A stretch of 12,123 nucleotides of DNA from Clostridiales bacterium (GTDB lineage: Bacteria; Bacillota; Clostridia; Christensenellales; Christensenellaceae): the NCBI GenBank assembly GCA_019420265.1, contig JAHZHM010000031.1, positions 1-12,123 on the forward strand. Direction: 5' to 3'. Position numbers and translations under genes: made by a program. Under the pieces are notes generated by a model. The model was not told the origin of the DNA, ran no database searches, and saw only the letters and a list, made by a program, of their open reading frames with translations. Below are positions 1 through 7,167 of this stretch, piece after piece; within the stretch, counting starts at the first letter, position 1; each line of letters begins with the position of its first letter.

Positions 1-463
1 CACCTATATCCCGCAAGTGCCTCAGGGAGAGATGCGCGTCTATCAAACGCTCAACCCCAAAGTCGCGCTGCTCAAGCTGACGCCTGGGCTGGGGCCGGAA
101 TTTCTCTCGCAGCTTTTGGCGCAGAATGATGGCGTCATCATCGAAAGCTATGGGGTGGGCGGCGTTCCGCACAACGAATACTGCGATTTCCCCTCGGTGA
201 TCGCGGAGGGCGCCAGGGCGGGCAAGACCATCATTATGACGACGCAGGTCCCTTCCGAGGGCAGCGATATGGCCGTCTATCAGGTGGGCCACCGCATCAA
301 GGAGGCTTATGACATGATCGAGGCCTACGACATGACGACGGAGGCTGTGCTGACCAAGCTCATGTGGATTCTCGGCCAGACGGCAGACCCGGGCCGCATC
401 GCCCAGCTTTTCTACACGCCAGTCTCCTTCGACCTTTTTGCGCCAGAGGATGCCGAGCGCTAG
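1..463 (+). CDS. ansA: L-asparaginase, type I, C-terminal part (5' end outside window)
   Basis: The reading frame is already open at base 2 and runs to a TAG at 461-463, leaving about 153 residues of the C-terminal half. Asparaginases hydrolyse L-asparagine to aspartate and ammonia; type I enzymes are cytoplasmic. Seen in the sequence: the segment IIESYGVGGVPHN (about residues 45-57 of the fragment), then TTQVPSEGSDMAVYQVG, then MTTEAVLTKLMW, in the order usual for the C-terminal domain of bacterial type I asparaginases. The N-terminal catalytic threonine motifs lie upstream of the window and cannot be checked. The first in-frame GTG (17) is internal, since homology-like sequence continues upstream of it. 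No convincing terminator follows; a broken gene starts within about 30 bases. The archaeal GatD amidotransferase subunit shares this fold but is unlikely in this bacterial context. Confidence 0.88.
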   Translation, partial: TYIPQVPQGEMRVYQTLNPKVALLKLTPGLGPEFLSQLLAQNDGVIIESYGVGGVPHNEYCDFPSVIAEGARAGKTIIMTTQVPSEGSDMAVYQVGHRIKEAYDMIEAYDMTTEAVLTKLMWILGQTADPGRIAQLFYTPVSFDLFAPEDAER

Positions 464-489
464 AGCGGCGCAGAGGGAGAGGCATCAGG

Positions 490-1027
490 AGCGATATTTT
501 GGAGTTTGCAAATCGAGACGAATTCCGAGCATAGCTTGCCGCGCACTGCCAATCCAGCGCCGGTGCATCCGGCAGGCCCAAGACCTGAAAAGCGGCGAGG
601 GACTCTGGAAGAGGCGCTTTGCTTTGCCTGGATTGATGGGCGGATGCAGAGCATAGATGGCAAGACATACCGGCAATACTTTTCCATGCGCAGACAGCAG
701 AGCAAGTGGCCGAAAAAAACAAAGTTCTGGCAAAAAGCCTGGAGCAGCAGAGAGCTCATAACGGATTTCGCAGAGAGAAAATCGCGGCAGCCCAGAAAAA
801 CGGCCAGTTGGATGCGCCAAAGCTCCCGGCTATTGCCGAAGAGCAGCTTGCCTGCATTTCGCGCTTTTGGAAGGGCATGGGCCTGCCCGCGCGAGTTTTG
901 CCGCCCTCCTCTGCCCTTATCCGCGCAGAAAACCTGCGCCCGGGCATATTTGGGTGCCAAAACGCCGGGCGAAAGGCGCATGGCTTGGATGGCGGAATGA
1001 TTGAAGCAAAATCTGCGGCCGATATAG
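490..1027 (+). pseudogene. Decayed YdeI/OmpD-associated (bacteriocin-protection-like) family gene
   Basis: No single frame is open here, but pieces of one family appear in order across two frames. Frame 1 from about 499 reads LEFANRDEFRA, then a TAG at 532 where the family usually has Trp (TGG), then LAAHCQSSAGA. Frame 2 from about 580 reads EEALCFAWIDGRMQSIDG and RQYFSMRRQQSKW. Near the A-run at 713-719 the match returns to frame 1 with AEKNKVLAKSLE, AAAQKNGQLDAPKLPA and IAEEQL. Between about 870 and 920 it returns to frame 2 with QKTCARAYLGAKTPGERRMAWMAE, a TGA at 998 where Arg is expected (CGA), and LKQNLRPI before a TAG at 1025-1027. That is at least three frame changes plus two nonsense codons in about 530 bp, while both neighbouring genes are intact. 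An AGGAG at 487-491 may be the old ribosome binding site. The family match rests on recall of its typical WIDG and SKWSEKNK motifs. The molecular role of the family is poorly defined. Confidence 0.82.
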
Positions 1028-1075
1028 CCGCTATGCACGCATGAGTCGGAACAGAAAACAGAGAGGAGCTTTGAG

Positions 1076-1540
1076 ATGAAATATTTTGGCGCAGTGCTAT
1101 CCGTGGCCGATATTGGCGCTGCTAGAGCATTTTACGAGGATTTATTTGGGCTGGAAGTCTTCCAGGATTATGGAAAAAACATCGCTTTTACCTGCGGTTT
1201 GGCCTTGCAGCAGGATTTTGATTGGCTGACCGGCCTGCCCAAAGAGCGCATTGCGCATCGACCCAACAATATGGAGCTTTGTTTTGAAGAGCCGGACTTC
1301 GACGCTTTTTTAGGCAAGCTGAAAGCATACCCGGAAATTGAATATTTGGGAGACGTGAAGGAGCATAGCTGGGGGCAGCGCGTCGTCCGGTTCTACGATT
1401 TGGATGGCCACATTATAGAAGTGGGCGAAGAGATGAAAATGGTTGTGGCGCGCTTTCTCTCTTCGGGCATGAGCATGGAGGAAGTTTCCAGGAAAATGGA
1501 TGTTTCCATCGAGGATTTGGAAAAACTGCGAAACAGCTAA
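1076..1540 (+). CDS. VOC (glyoxalase/bleomycin-resistance fold) family protein with C-terminal helical tail
   Basis: This 154-residue protein starts at an ATG placed 7 bases after an AGGAG (1064-1068). Residues 1-118 look like one vicinal-oxygen-chelate unit: a beta-alpha start with VADIGAARAFYEDLFGLEV (10-28), a middle strand NNMELCFEEPD (64-74), and the closing RFYDLDGHIIEVGE (105-118) that typifies the family. Candidate metal ligands are E67, H97 and E115. The position where glyoxalase I has its first histidine (near residue 5-8) has no histidine, so a classic glyoxalase I reaction is not supported. Residues 120-153 form an extra helical tail whose last part (SMEEVSRKMDVSIEDLEKL, 133-151) resembles a short helix-turn-helix. 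The substrate is unknown; possible family roles include dioxygenase-like chemistry or drug or metal binding. It stands alone, downstream of a pseudogene and convergent with sodA. Confidence 0.8.
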   Translation: MKYFGAVLSVADIGAARAFYEDLFGLEVFQDYGKNIAFTCGLALQQDFDWLTGLPKERIAHRPNNMELCFEEPDFDAFLGKLKAYPEIEYLGDVKEHSWGQRVVRFYDLDGHIIEVGEEMKMVVARFLSSGMSMEEVSRKMDVSIEDLEKLRNS

Positions 1541-1560
1541 CTGCGGGCTGGAAAGCAGAA

Positions 1561-1599
1561 AAAGGGGAGGGCAAACCCAAACGGTCTGCCCTCCCCTTT
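1561..1599. terminator. Bidirectional intrinsic terminator between VOC gene and sodA
   Basis: A perfect 13-bp inverted repeat (arms 1561-1573 and 1587-1599, AAAGGGGAGGGCA) encloses a 13-base loop. It starts 20 bases after the VOC stop and ends 21 bases before the sodA stop, which is on the opposite strand. The A's at the outer end of one arm and T's at the other give a short U-run on either transcript. The minus strand has the longer run, because A's at 1559-1560 extend it. The hairpin probably ends both convergent messages. Confidence 0.85.
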
Positions 1600-1620
1600 G
1601 CTTATCCATAGGCGCCTTTG

Positions 1621-2256
1621 TTATTTTTGCGCCTGCATGCAATCCAGGTATTTTTGCTCCGCCTTCTTCCAATCGATAACCTGCGCCCAGGCATTGAGGT
1701 ATTCCCCTCTGCGGTTCTGGTTTTTGAGATAGTAGGCGTGCTCCCAGACGTCTACCGTCAGAATGGGGCAAAGGCCATGCGTGAGCGGCGTTTCCTGGTT
1801 GGCCGTTTTTAAAATGACCAGCTCGCCCTCGGGATTCATACAAAGCCATGCGTAACCCGAGCCAAAGACCCCCAGCGCCGCCGCTTTCATCTGCTTCCAG
1901 AATTCATCGTAGCCGCCAAACGCCCGATGCAGCGCCTGCTTCAGCTCGCCTTCCGGGCGCAGATGGTGATGCGGCGCCATGCCCTCGAAATAGAAGATAT
2001 GGTTATAGACTCCGCCAGCGTTGTTTTTGATGGGCGTGCGCAGCGATTCTGGGATCTGCTCTTCGCCCAAGATGAGCTGTTCCAGCGTCCAGCTTTGCAG
2101 CGCCTCATCCTGCGCCAGCGCCGCGTTTAGGTTATCCACATAGGTCTGCAAATGCTTATCGTGGTGAAAATGCAGCGTCCGTTCATCGATAAACGGTTCC
2201 AGCTCCCGATAGCCATACGGAAGCGGCGGGTTTTCAAAGGGATATTTCTGATTCAT
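1621..2256 (-). CDS. sodA: Superoxide dismutase, Fe/Mn family (Mn-type residues)
   Basis: SodA dismutates superoxide to oxygen and hydrogen peroxide in the cytoplasm. The protein has 211 residues, the usual family length. Expected metal ligands are visible: H31 (in LHFHHDKH), H86 (in NNAGGVYNHIFYFE), and D169 and H173 (in DVWEHAYYL). Two positions used to tell Mn from Fe enzymes, the glycine five residues after the conserved NN pair region (G82) and the glutamine of ANQE (Q154), both match the E. coli Mn enzyme, so manganese or cambialistic use is likely. The start ATG follows a strong AAGGAGG about 7 bases upstream on the minus strand. The gene has its own -10 box and is separated from galE by a terminator, so it is probably a single-gene unit. 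Next to a polysaccharide operon it looks like a positional neighbour, not a functional partner. Confidence 0.95.
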   Translation of the reverse strand: MNQKYPFENPPLPYGYRELEPFIDERTLHFHHDKHLQTYVDNLNAALAQDEALQSWTLEQLILGEEQIPESLRTPIKNNAGGVYNHIFYFEGMAPHHHLRPEGELKQALHRAFGGYDEFWKQMKAAALGVFGSGYAWLCMNPEGELVILKTANQETPLTHGLCPILTVDVWEHAYYLKNQNRRGEYLNAWAQVIDWKKAEQKYLDCMQAQK

Positions 2257-2303
2257 GATAGCCTCCTTTTTGGTTGTTATTATCTTACTTCCCGGAGGCC
2301 AAA

Positions 2304-2309
2304 ATTATA
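2304..2309 (-). promoter_or_regulatory. Probable -10 box of sodA
   Basis: On the minus strand this is a perfect TATAAT, about 47 bases upstream of the sodA ATG, which predicts a leader of about 40 bases. It lies between the galE terminator and sodA, where a promoter is needed. No good TTGACA-like -35 is found at 16-18 bases spacing, and there is no extended -10 TGn. The promoter may therefore be weak or depend on an activator. I could not recognise a PerR or Fur box. Confidence 0.55.
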
Positions 2310-2340
2310 CAAAACATCCCGCCTTTTCCTCTCTGCGCAT

Positions 2341-2372
2341 CAAAAAGGCAGGCCATCTGGCCTGCCTTTTTT
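2341..2372 (-). terminator. Intrinsic terminator of the polysaccharide operon, downstream of galE
   Basis: The arms AAAAAGGCAGGCCA (2342-2355) and TGGCCTGCCTTTTT (2358-2371) are perfectly complementary. The stable core is GGCAGGCC/GGCCTGCC with a small loop. The minus-strand transcript from galE passes through the hairpin and then a U-run. The hairpin begins only a few bases after the galE stop codon (2376-2378). It ends the nine-gene operon and isolates sodA. The symmetrical A/T ends would also allow termination in the other direction. Confidence 0.88.
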
Positions 2373-2375
2373 GCC

Positions 2376-3383
2376 TTATTTTTGCATCAGCTTGCGCTCG
2401 GCAAACGCCCAGGCGCTTGCGCACATCTGCTCCAAATCCTTTTTCGCTTCAAAGCCCAGATATTCTCTGGCATGGGCAATATCCGCATAGCAGGTGGCAA
2501 TATCGCCCGGCCTGCGGGGCTGGATTTTGCAGGGAATATGGATGCCCGTGGCCCGCTCAAAGGCACTCGCCACCTCTTTGACGCTATAGCCCTTTCCCGT
2601 TCCCAGGTTGATGATATCCAGCCGCGGCCCCTGCTCCAGCGCTTCCAGCGCCAGGATATGGCCCGCCGCCAGATCGTCCACATGGATATAGTCGCGCACG
2701 CCCGTGCCGTCTGGCGTATCGTAATCATCGCCAAAGATATTCAGGCAGGGGTATTTGCCCGCCGCCACGCCCACAACATAGGGCAGCAGGTTGTTGGGGA
2801 TGCCGTTGGGATCTTCGCCGATCAGCGCGCTCTCATGCGCACCCAAGGGGTTGAAATACCGCAAAATGCTGATGCCCCAGCCCGCATCTGCCGTAAAGAG
2901 ATCCCGCAGCATCTGCTCGATCATCACTTTGGTCTGCCCATAGGGGTTGGTCGCAGAAGTGGGCATATCTTCCCGGAAGGGAACGGCGTTGTGCATGCCG
3001 TAAACCGTGGCCGAAGAGCTGAACACGATGCGCTTGCAGCCATGCTTTTGCATGCACTCCAGCAGCGCCATGGTGCCGCCCAAATTATTATCGTAGTATT
3101 CCAGCGGCTTTTGCACGGATTCTCCCACTGCCTTGAGCCCGGCAAAATGGATGACCGCCTCGATTTCGTGCTTTCCAAAAATCTGCTCCAGCAGCGCGCC
3201 ATCCCGGAGATCGCCATAGTAGAACAGCGGACGTTTTCCTGTAATCTGTTCCAGGCTATCCAAAACATTGGCCTTGGAATTGACGAGATTATCGATGATG
3301 ACGACATCTCTGCCCGCCTCCAGCAGCTTGACGCAGGTGTGCGCCCCCAGATAGCCCGTCCCTCCTGTAACTAAAATGCTCAT
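2376..3383 (-). CDS. galE: UDP-glucose 4-epimerase
   Basis: GalE interconverts UDP-glucose and UDP-galactose in the cytoplasm using bound NAD. The protein has 335 residues, close to the usual 330-340. The N-terminal Rossmann motif GGTGYLG is at residues 7-13, the catalytic serine region SSSATVYG at 122-129 (S124), and the catalytic pair Y148 and K152 in YGQTK. VRDYIHVDDLA (229-239) and the RRPGD loop near 290 complete the epimerase pattern. The start ATG follows GGAGGAGGAG on the minus strand. The gene is last in the polysaccharide operon, 18 bp behind the third glycosyltransferase, and a terminator follows directly. Its place here suggests that the exported glycan contains galactose, or that the epimerase serves general UDP-galactose supply and is carried in the operon. 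A UDP-GlcNAc epimerase activity cannot be excluded from sequence alone. Confidence 0.95.
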   Translation of the reverse strand: MSILVTGGTGYLGAHTCVKLLEAGRDVVIIDNLVNSKANVLDSLEQITGKRPLFYYGDLRDGALLEQIFGKHEIEAVIHFAGLKAVGESVQKPLEYYDNNLGGTMALLECMQKHGCKRIVFSSSATVYGMHNAVPFREDMPTSATNPYGQTKVMIEQMLRDLFTADAGWGISILRYFNPLGAHESALIGEDPNGIPNNLLPYVVGVAAGKYPCLNIFGDDYDTPDGTGVRDYIHVDDLAAGHILALEALEQGPRLDIINLGTGKGYSVKEVASAFERATGIHIPCKIQPRRPGDIATCYADIAHAREYLGFEAKKDLEQMCASAWAFAERKLMQK

Positions 3384-3401
3384 TGCGCTCCTCCTCCGGC
3401 T

Positions 3402-4616
3402 TTAGAACTCCGGCTCCTGCTCCTCTTCTTCTTTGCAGACTGGCTCCAGGCTCTCGATCATGCCGCGGATTTTTTCCAGGATGACATTCCAGTCGTAATT
3501 CTGCCGGACATACTTCCTGCCGTTTTCCCGCATCTGCTCATACTGCTCGGGATGCGAAAGCAGGTAGGAAAGCGTGCCCTCAAACTCGGCATAGTTTTCA
3601 AAATACAGCCCGGCGTTGCTCTTGGTGCAATGCCCCCGCAGCACCAGGCATTTGCCGTTGACCAGCACCGGCCGACCCATGATCATGCTCTCTAGGACGA
3701 CCATGGAAAGGCTCTCAAATTCAGAAGCCAGCACCAGGCACTTCGCATCGCGCATCAGGGCAAATTTTTCCTCATCCGAGACAAACCCCAAGCTGATGAT
3801 ATCCGGATCTCTTGGGATATCCATCACCGCTTTGCCCGCCAAAACCAGCTTGAGCTCGCCCGGGTGCTTGCGCTTATACTCTCTAAAATAGCGGAACAGT
3901 TCCTTGCAGCCCTTAGATTCATCGATGCGGCCGACATAGGTGATATAGTCTCCCTTGATGCCAAAGCAGGCTTCCGCCGAGGGAAGCGTCTCTGGATCCG
4001 GTGCATCCACGCCCACGCCGCAGATGATGGAGGGGATATCCGCATTATCGAATTTCTTTTGGATAAACCGCTGCTCCTCGATGGTGTTGTAGATGATGCC
4101 CTTCGGCGCTTTGAACACTTTCTTATAGTGCCGCAGATACACAGGCGGCTCATCGTGCGCAGTGGGGATGAGCAGCTTATTGGGAATATCGATCAGAATG
4201 CCCACGGCCGTTGGGTAATAGAGATACGTCATAAAAATGACGGCCTGATATTCCTGGTAATTTTCCTTGATAAAGTTAAGCAGTTCTCCGCTGACCGGCC
4301 CCTGCGCCCGCAGCCATTCATCTTCCTGCTTGGATGAGTGCATTTTATTGGAGAAAATTTCGCCGCTGAGCGCGCCAAACATTTTAATATCCCGGGGGAA
4401 ATCCGTGGGGAAACGGCGCACCAGCACCTCGCCAATCATCTCTTCGCCCGGCTCATATTCATTTTCCCAGGTAATATAATCGATGGCGCAGGTCGTCAAT
4501 ACCTCGACATCGTAATACTCATTCAGCCGTTCTGCCAGCTGGCGGCAATGCAGCTCGGCTCCGCCGTTTACTTCCAGCCCATAGCGCTGGCATACAAATG
4601 CAATTTTCTTGAGCAT
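3402..4616 (-). CDS. GT4-family glycosyltransferase
   Basis: This is a retaining, GT-B fold glycosyltransferase of the GT4 type, 404 residues. Visible marks are the N-terminal NGGAE near residue 17 that starts many GT4 proteins, the second Rossmann domain opening YVGRIDESKGCKEL (227-240), and the E-x7-E nucleotide-sugar motif with E301 and E309 in SEFESLSMVVLE. It ends in an acidic tail (KEEEEQEPEF, 395-404) that is not part of the fold. No membrane segment is seen, so it probably acts at the cytoplasmic face of the membrane. It starts after GGAGGG on the minus strand and lies only 3 bp behind the preceding GT4 gene and 18 bp ahead of galE. It is more diverged than the two GT4 genes before it, so it probably adds a different sugar or makes a different linkage. 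Donor and acceptor are unknown; GDP-mannose is a reasonable donor given the operon. Confidence 0.88.
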   Translation of the reverse strand: MLKKIAFVCQRYGLEVNGGAELHCRQLAERLNEYYDVEVLTTCAIDYITWENEYEPGEEMIGEVLVRRFPTDFPRDIKMFGALSGEIFSNKMHSSKQEDEWLRAQGPVSGELLNFIKENYQEYQAVIFMTYLYYPTAVGILIDIPNKLLIPTAHDEPPVYLRHYKKVFKAPKGIIYNTIEEQRFIQKKFDNADIPSIICGVGVDAPDPETLPSAEACFGIKGDYITYVGRIDESKGCKELFRYFREYKRKHPGELKLVLAGKAVMDIPRDPDIISLGFVSDEEKFALMRDAKCLVLASEFESLSMVVLESMIMGRPVLVNGKCLVLRGHCTKSNAGLYFENYAEFEGTLSYLLSHPEQYEQMRENGRKYVRQNYDWNVILEKIRGMIESLEPVCKEEEEQEPEF

Positions 4617-4619
4617 CTC

Positions 4620-5690
4620 TTATTCCCTCCCGATAAACGCCCGCAGGTATTCGGAAAGCTGCGCGCTGATTTTTTCATAGGAAAAATCCTCTAACCGTTT
4701 TTTCTGCCCTGCGATCAGCTGTGCCTTTAACTGCTCATCCGTCAAGACGCGGTGCATCACCTCTCCGGCAAGGACCGGATCCTTCTGGTTCAACAAAAAC
4801 CCGGAGCCGCCCAGCGTCGAGGGGATGGCTGTGCTGGCATAGGCCACGATGGGCACGCCAAAGAACATCGCCTCTACCAGGGGCACGCAAAAGCCCTCGT
4901 GCTCGCTCATGCACAGAAAGAGAGCCGCCGCATGATAGAAAGCCAAAATCTCGGGGAAGCTCACATGCCCGCTAAAGACCACGCTTTGCTCTAACCCAAG
5001 CTGCCGGACATATTGCTCCAGCGCCTGCTGATAGTTCTCCATGCCGCCGCAGGAGCCCACCAAGATCAGACGGGAATTGGGGTTCTTCTGCGTTTTATAG
5101 TAGTAGAATGCGCGGATAAGATCCTCGAACTTCTTATTTGGCGCAATTCTGCCCACGAAGAGAATGTTCGTCACGCCATCGCGGTATTTTTCCAACGTCG
5201 CCGCATCCGGCTTCTGCTCGTAATCCGAGAAGGGGATGAGGATGGGGCGCACATCGATGGGGCAGGTATAGCCCATGCGCAGCAAATCCTGTTTGTTAAA
5301 TTCAGAGACAGCCAGGCAGTAATCCATTTTGTCCGCGAGATACTGCGTGCAGCGGATGCCGGCGCGCGTCCCTCGCTGTGTCTCTTTGGAGAAACCCTCG
5401 AAAAACTCAGGCGGCGTGATATTGTGATAAATCATCACTTTGCGGCAAGGGAAATCCTGCATCTGATAGCAGATGTCATCCCCCGTTGCATGATGATAGA
5501 GCAGAATATCCTGCTCAGTCAGCCGCAGATGCTCTCTATTTTGGCCCAGAGCAGCTGTTTTTTGGTGCGCAGAATGATAGTAGATGCCCGTCTCATAGCC
5601 TTGCTCCAGGAGCATTCGCTGGATGGCCAACGCATCGTTGCCAACGGCATCTCCCGGCAGCAGCGCCGAAACCATTTGTATCACTCTCAT
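4620..5690 (-). CDS. GT4-family glycosyltransferase, second of a tandem pair
   Basis: A 356-residue GT-B glycosyltransferase that is plainly a paralogue of the gene before it. Shared stretches include GDAV-NDA-AI near residue 13, CRKVMIYHNITPPEFF (82-97), a 17-residue identical block DKMDYCLAVSEFNKQDL (120-136), CPIDVRP (143-149), FVGRIAPNKK (178-187) and MSEHEGFCVPLVEAM (261-275). The last of these holds the E-x7-E pair E265 and E273. The start ATG overlaps the stop of the upstream gene as ATGA and follows GGAGG, so the two are probably translationally coupled. No transmembrane segment or signal peptide is evident. It should add a sugar to a lipid-linked or polymer acceptor in the cytoplasm, and the linkage cannot be told from sequence. 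The GDP-mannose genes in the same operon make mannose the likeliest sugar. Confidence 0.88.
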   Translation of the reverse strand: MRVIQMVSALLPGDAVGNDALAIQRMLLEQGYETGIYYHSAHQKTAALGQNREHLRLTEQDILLYHHATGDDICYQMQDFPCRKVMIYHNITPPEFFEGFSKETQRGTRAGIRCTQYLADKMDYCLAVSEFNKQDLLRMGYTCPIDVRPILIPFSDYEQKPDAATLEKYRDGVTNILFVGRIAPNKKFEDLIRAFYYYKTQKNPNSRLILVGSCGGMENYQQALEQYVRQLGLEQSVVFSGHVSFPEILAFYHAAALFLCMSEHEGFCVPLVEAMFFGVPIVAYASTAIPSTLGGSGFLLNQKDPVLAGEVMHRVLTDEQLKAQLIAGQKKRLEDFSYEKISAQLSEYLRAFIGRE

Positions 5691-6766
5691 CGTTTCGTTT
5701 CCTCCAAAAAGGCACTCATTTGCTTTTCAAATAACGCCCGAACGGCCTCGAAGGAGAAATCCTGCAGGCGCTCTTTTTGTTTTTGCAGAACTTGCTGGCG
5801 CAGCGCTTCATCCGATAAAATGCGGTGCATCATCTCTCCGGCCAAAACGGGATCCTTCTCCTTCAGCAAAACGCCAGAGCCACCCAGCGTGCCGGGAACG
5901 GCCGAGCTGGCATAGGCCAGGACGGGCACCCCAAAATACATCGCCTCCACCAGCGGCACGCAAAAACCCTCGTGCTCGCTCATGCACAGGAAGAGATCTG
6001 CCAGATGATAATACGCCAGAATCTCATCGAAGGGGATCGAGCCCGTAAAGACGACATCCGCCAGGCCGAGCTCGTCCACATAATTTTTAAGTTTATAGGA
6101 GTATTTCTCCATGCCCGCGTGATTGCCCACCAAGATCAGCCGGGATTTGCGGTTTTTATTTCTTTTATAGTAATAAAAAGCCCGGATGACATCTTCCTGC
6201 TTTTTATTTGGGGAAATACGGCCCACGAACAGGATATTCGTGTACCCGTCATTTTCATATCGCGCCAAAATTTTCTTGCTGGGCTTTTTCTCGTAATCCA
6301 GCAGCGGGATGAATACTGGGCGGACATCGATGGGGCAAGTATAGCCCATATCACGCAGATCCTGCTTGTTAAATTCCGAGACTGCCAGGCAATAATCCAT
6401 CTTATCCGCAATACATTTCGTGGCAGCAAGGCCGTAGGTCGTCAGCCGTTTGGAGCGGTTATCGTAGCCATCGAAAAATGCGGGCGGCGTAATATTGTGG
6501 TAGATCATAATCTTGCGGCAGGAGAAATTTTCAAAATCGAAGGTCATCTCCGTGCCGATAGAATTATGATAGATGAGCACATCATTTTTCCGCATGCGCT
6601 CCATCTTGCGATAGGGCCGCGCCTGCCCCTGCATTTTATGATGAATATTTTCCGCATAAATGCGCGATTCATATCCCATCTGGGAAAGAACTTTTTTTAT
6701 CGCAATGGCATCATTGCTAACCGCATCCCCAAAGGAAATGGAGGGCAGTATCTGGATGATCTTCAT
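5687..6766 (-). CDS. GT4-family glycosyltransferase, first of a tandem pair
   Basis: A 359-residue GT-B enzyme, sister of the following gene. The N-terminal domain carries FGDAVSNDAIAI (12-23), which in this subgroup replaces the glycine-rich start of other GT4 proteins. IMIYHNITPPAFF (86-98) follows. The C-terminal domain opens with FVGRISPNKKQEDVIRAFYYYK (180-201). The E-x7-E motif is E266 and E274 in SEHEGFCVPLVEAM. The start follows GGGAGAG and overlaps the stop of the 134-residue protein gene by 4 bp (ATGA), which points to coupling and possibly partnership with that protein. It is somewhat richer in lysine and A/T-ending codons than its sister, which suggests the copies have diverged for some time. 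The mannosyltransferase role is inferred from the operon only. Confidence 0.88.
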   Translation of the reverse strand: MKIIQILPSISFGDAVSNDAIAIKKVLSQMGYESRIYAENIHHKMQGQARPYRKMERMRKNDVLIYHNSIGTEMTFDFENFSCRKIMIYHNITPPAFFDGYDNRSKRLTTYGLAATKCIADKMDYCLAVSEFNKQDLRDMGYTCPIDVRPVFIPLLDYEKKPSKKILARYENDGYTNILFVGRISPNKKQEDVIRAFYYYKRNKNRKSRLILVGNHAGMEKYSYKLKNYVDELGLADVVFTGSIPFDEILAYYHLADLFLCMSEHEGFCVPLVEAMYFGVPVLAYASSAVPGTLGGSGVLLKEKDPVLAGEMMHRILSDEALRQQVLQKQKERLQDFSFEAVRALFEKQMSAFLEETKR

Positions 6767-7167
6767 TTGCGCTCTCCCTGCTCCTTTGCACCCTCCAGTT
6801 CCTTCATGCGTTTTTCCAGCTCGCTGATATAGCTCTGCAGGGAGAAAATCGTCTTGGCGGCAGCAGCGTTAAACGCATTCTGATCCTCCACGATCGGGGT
6901 GATAATGAAGTTGACCATCTTGCGCACCACGCGCTTGATCAGCTTGGAGATGGGGTTGCCCACGATGGGCGCATAGCGCTCCACTTGATAGCTGCGATCG
7001 ACTGCCGCAACACTTTGCATAAATTCATTCATATCAAAAGGCGCGATCTCCGCCACCGGCTTTTCCGAGGCACCCGAAAATTCCGGAATATCCAGCGAGA
7101 TGCCCTTTTCGGCAATCTGCCGGCGGATTTCTTCCATAATCTGCTCGATATTGACCTGCTCACTCAT
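6763..7167 (-). CDS. Unknown 134-residue protein with basic amphipathic helix and coiled-coil tail
   Basis: I do not recognise a named function. Three parts can be seen. Residues 1-30 (MSEQVNIEQIMEEIRRQIAEKG and following) are an amphipathic helix. Residues 70-92 (GNPISKLIKRVVRKMVNFIITPI) form a strongly basic amphipathic or partly hydrophobic segment that could lie on the membrane surface. Residues 95-134 (DQNAFNAAAAKTIFSLQSYI, then SELEKRMKELEGAKEQ) look like a coiled coil. From memory, similar N-terminal modules (helix, NP-xxK basic helix, DQN-FN, helix) precede methyltransferase or glycosyltransferase domains in other polysaccharide clusters. Here the module stands alone. The gene overlaps wzt by 8 bp and the next GT4 gene by 4 bp, and a GGAGG precedes its ATG. 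A role as membrane scaffold or adaptor for the neighbouring transferases or exporter is an inference. No catalytic motif is visible. Confidence 0.75.
   Translation of the reverse strand: MSEQVNIEQIMEEIRRQIAEKGISLDIPEFSGASEKPVAEIAPFDMNEFMQSVAAVDRSYQVERYAPIVGNPISKLIKRVVRKMVNFIITPIVEDQNAFNAAAAKTIFSLQSYISELEKRMKELEGAKEQGERK

Noticed and set aside
452..469. Small GC-rich hairpin over the asparaginase stop codon
   Set aside because: The stem is short and interrupted, and no T-run follows, so it is not a credible terminator.
460..1038. Minus-strand open frame of 192 codons across the 464-1075 gap
   Set aside because: The plus strand carries ordered fragments of a known family. The minus-strand translation is Cys/Arg-rich, shows no motif and lacks a convincing ribosome binding site.
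2274..3374. Long plus-strand open frame of 366 codons opposite galE
   Set aside because: galE on the other strand has every catalytic motif. The antisense frame has no recognisable motif, and its length follows from codon bias.
5013..6832. Two 300-codon plus-strand open frames opposite the tandem GT4 genes
   Set aside because: They resemble one another only because the GT4 genes on the other strand are paralogues. They have no start signals and no family features.
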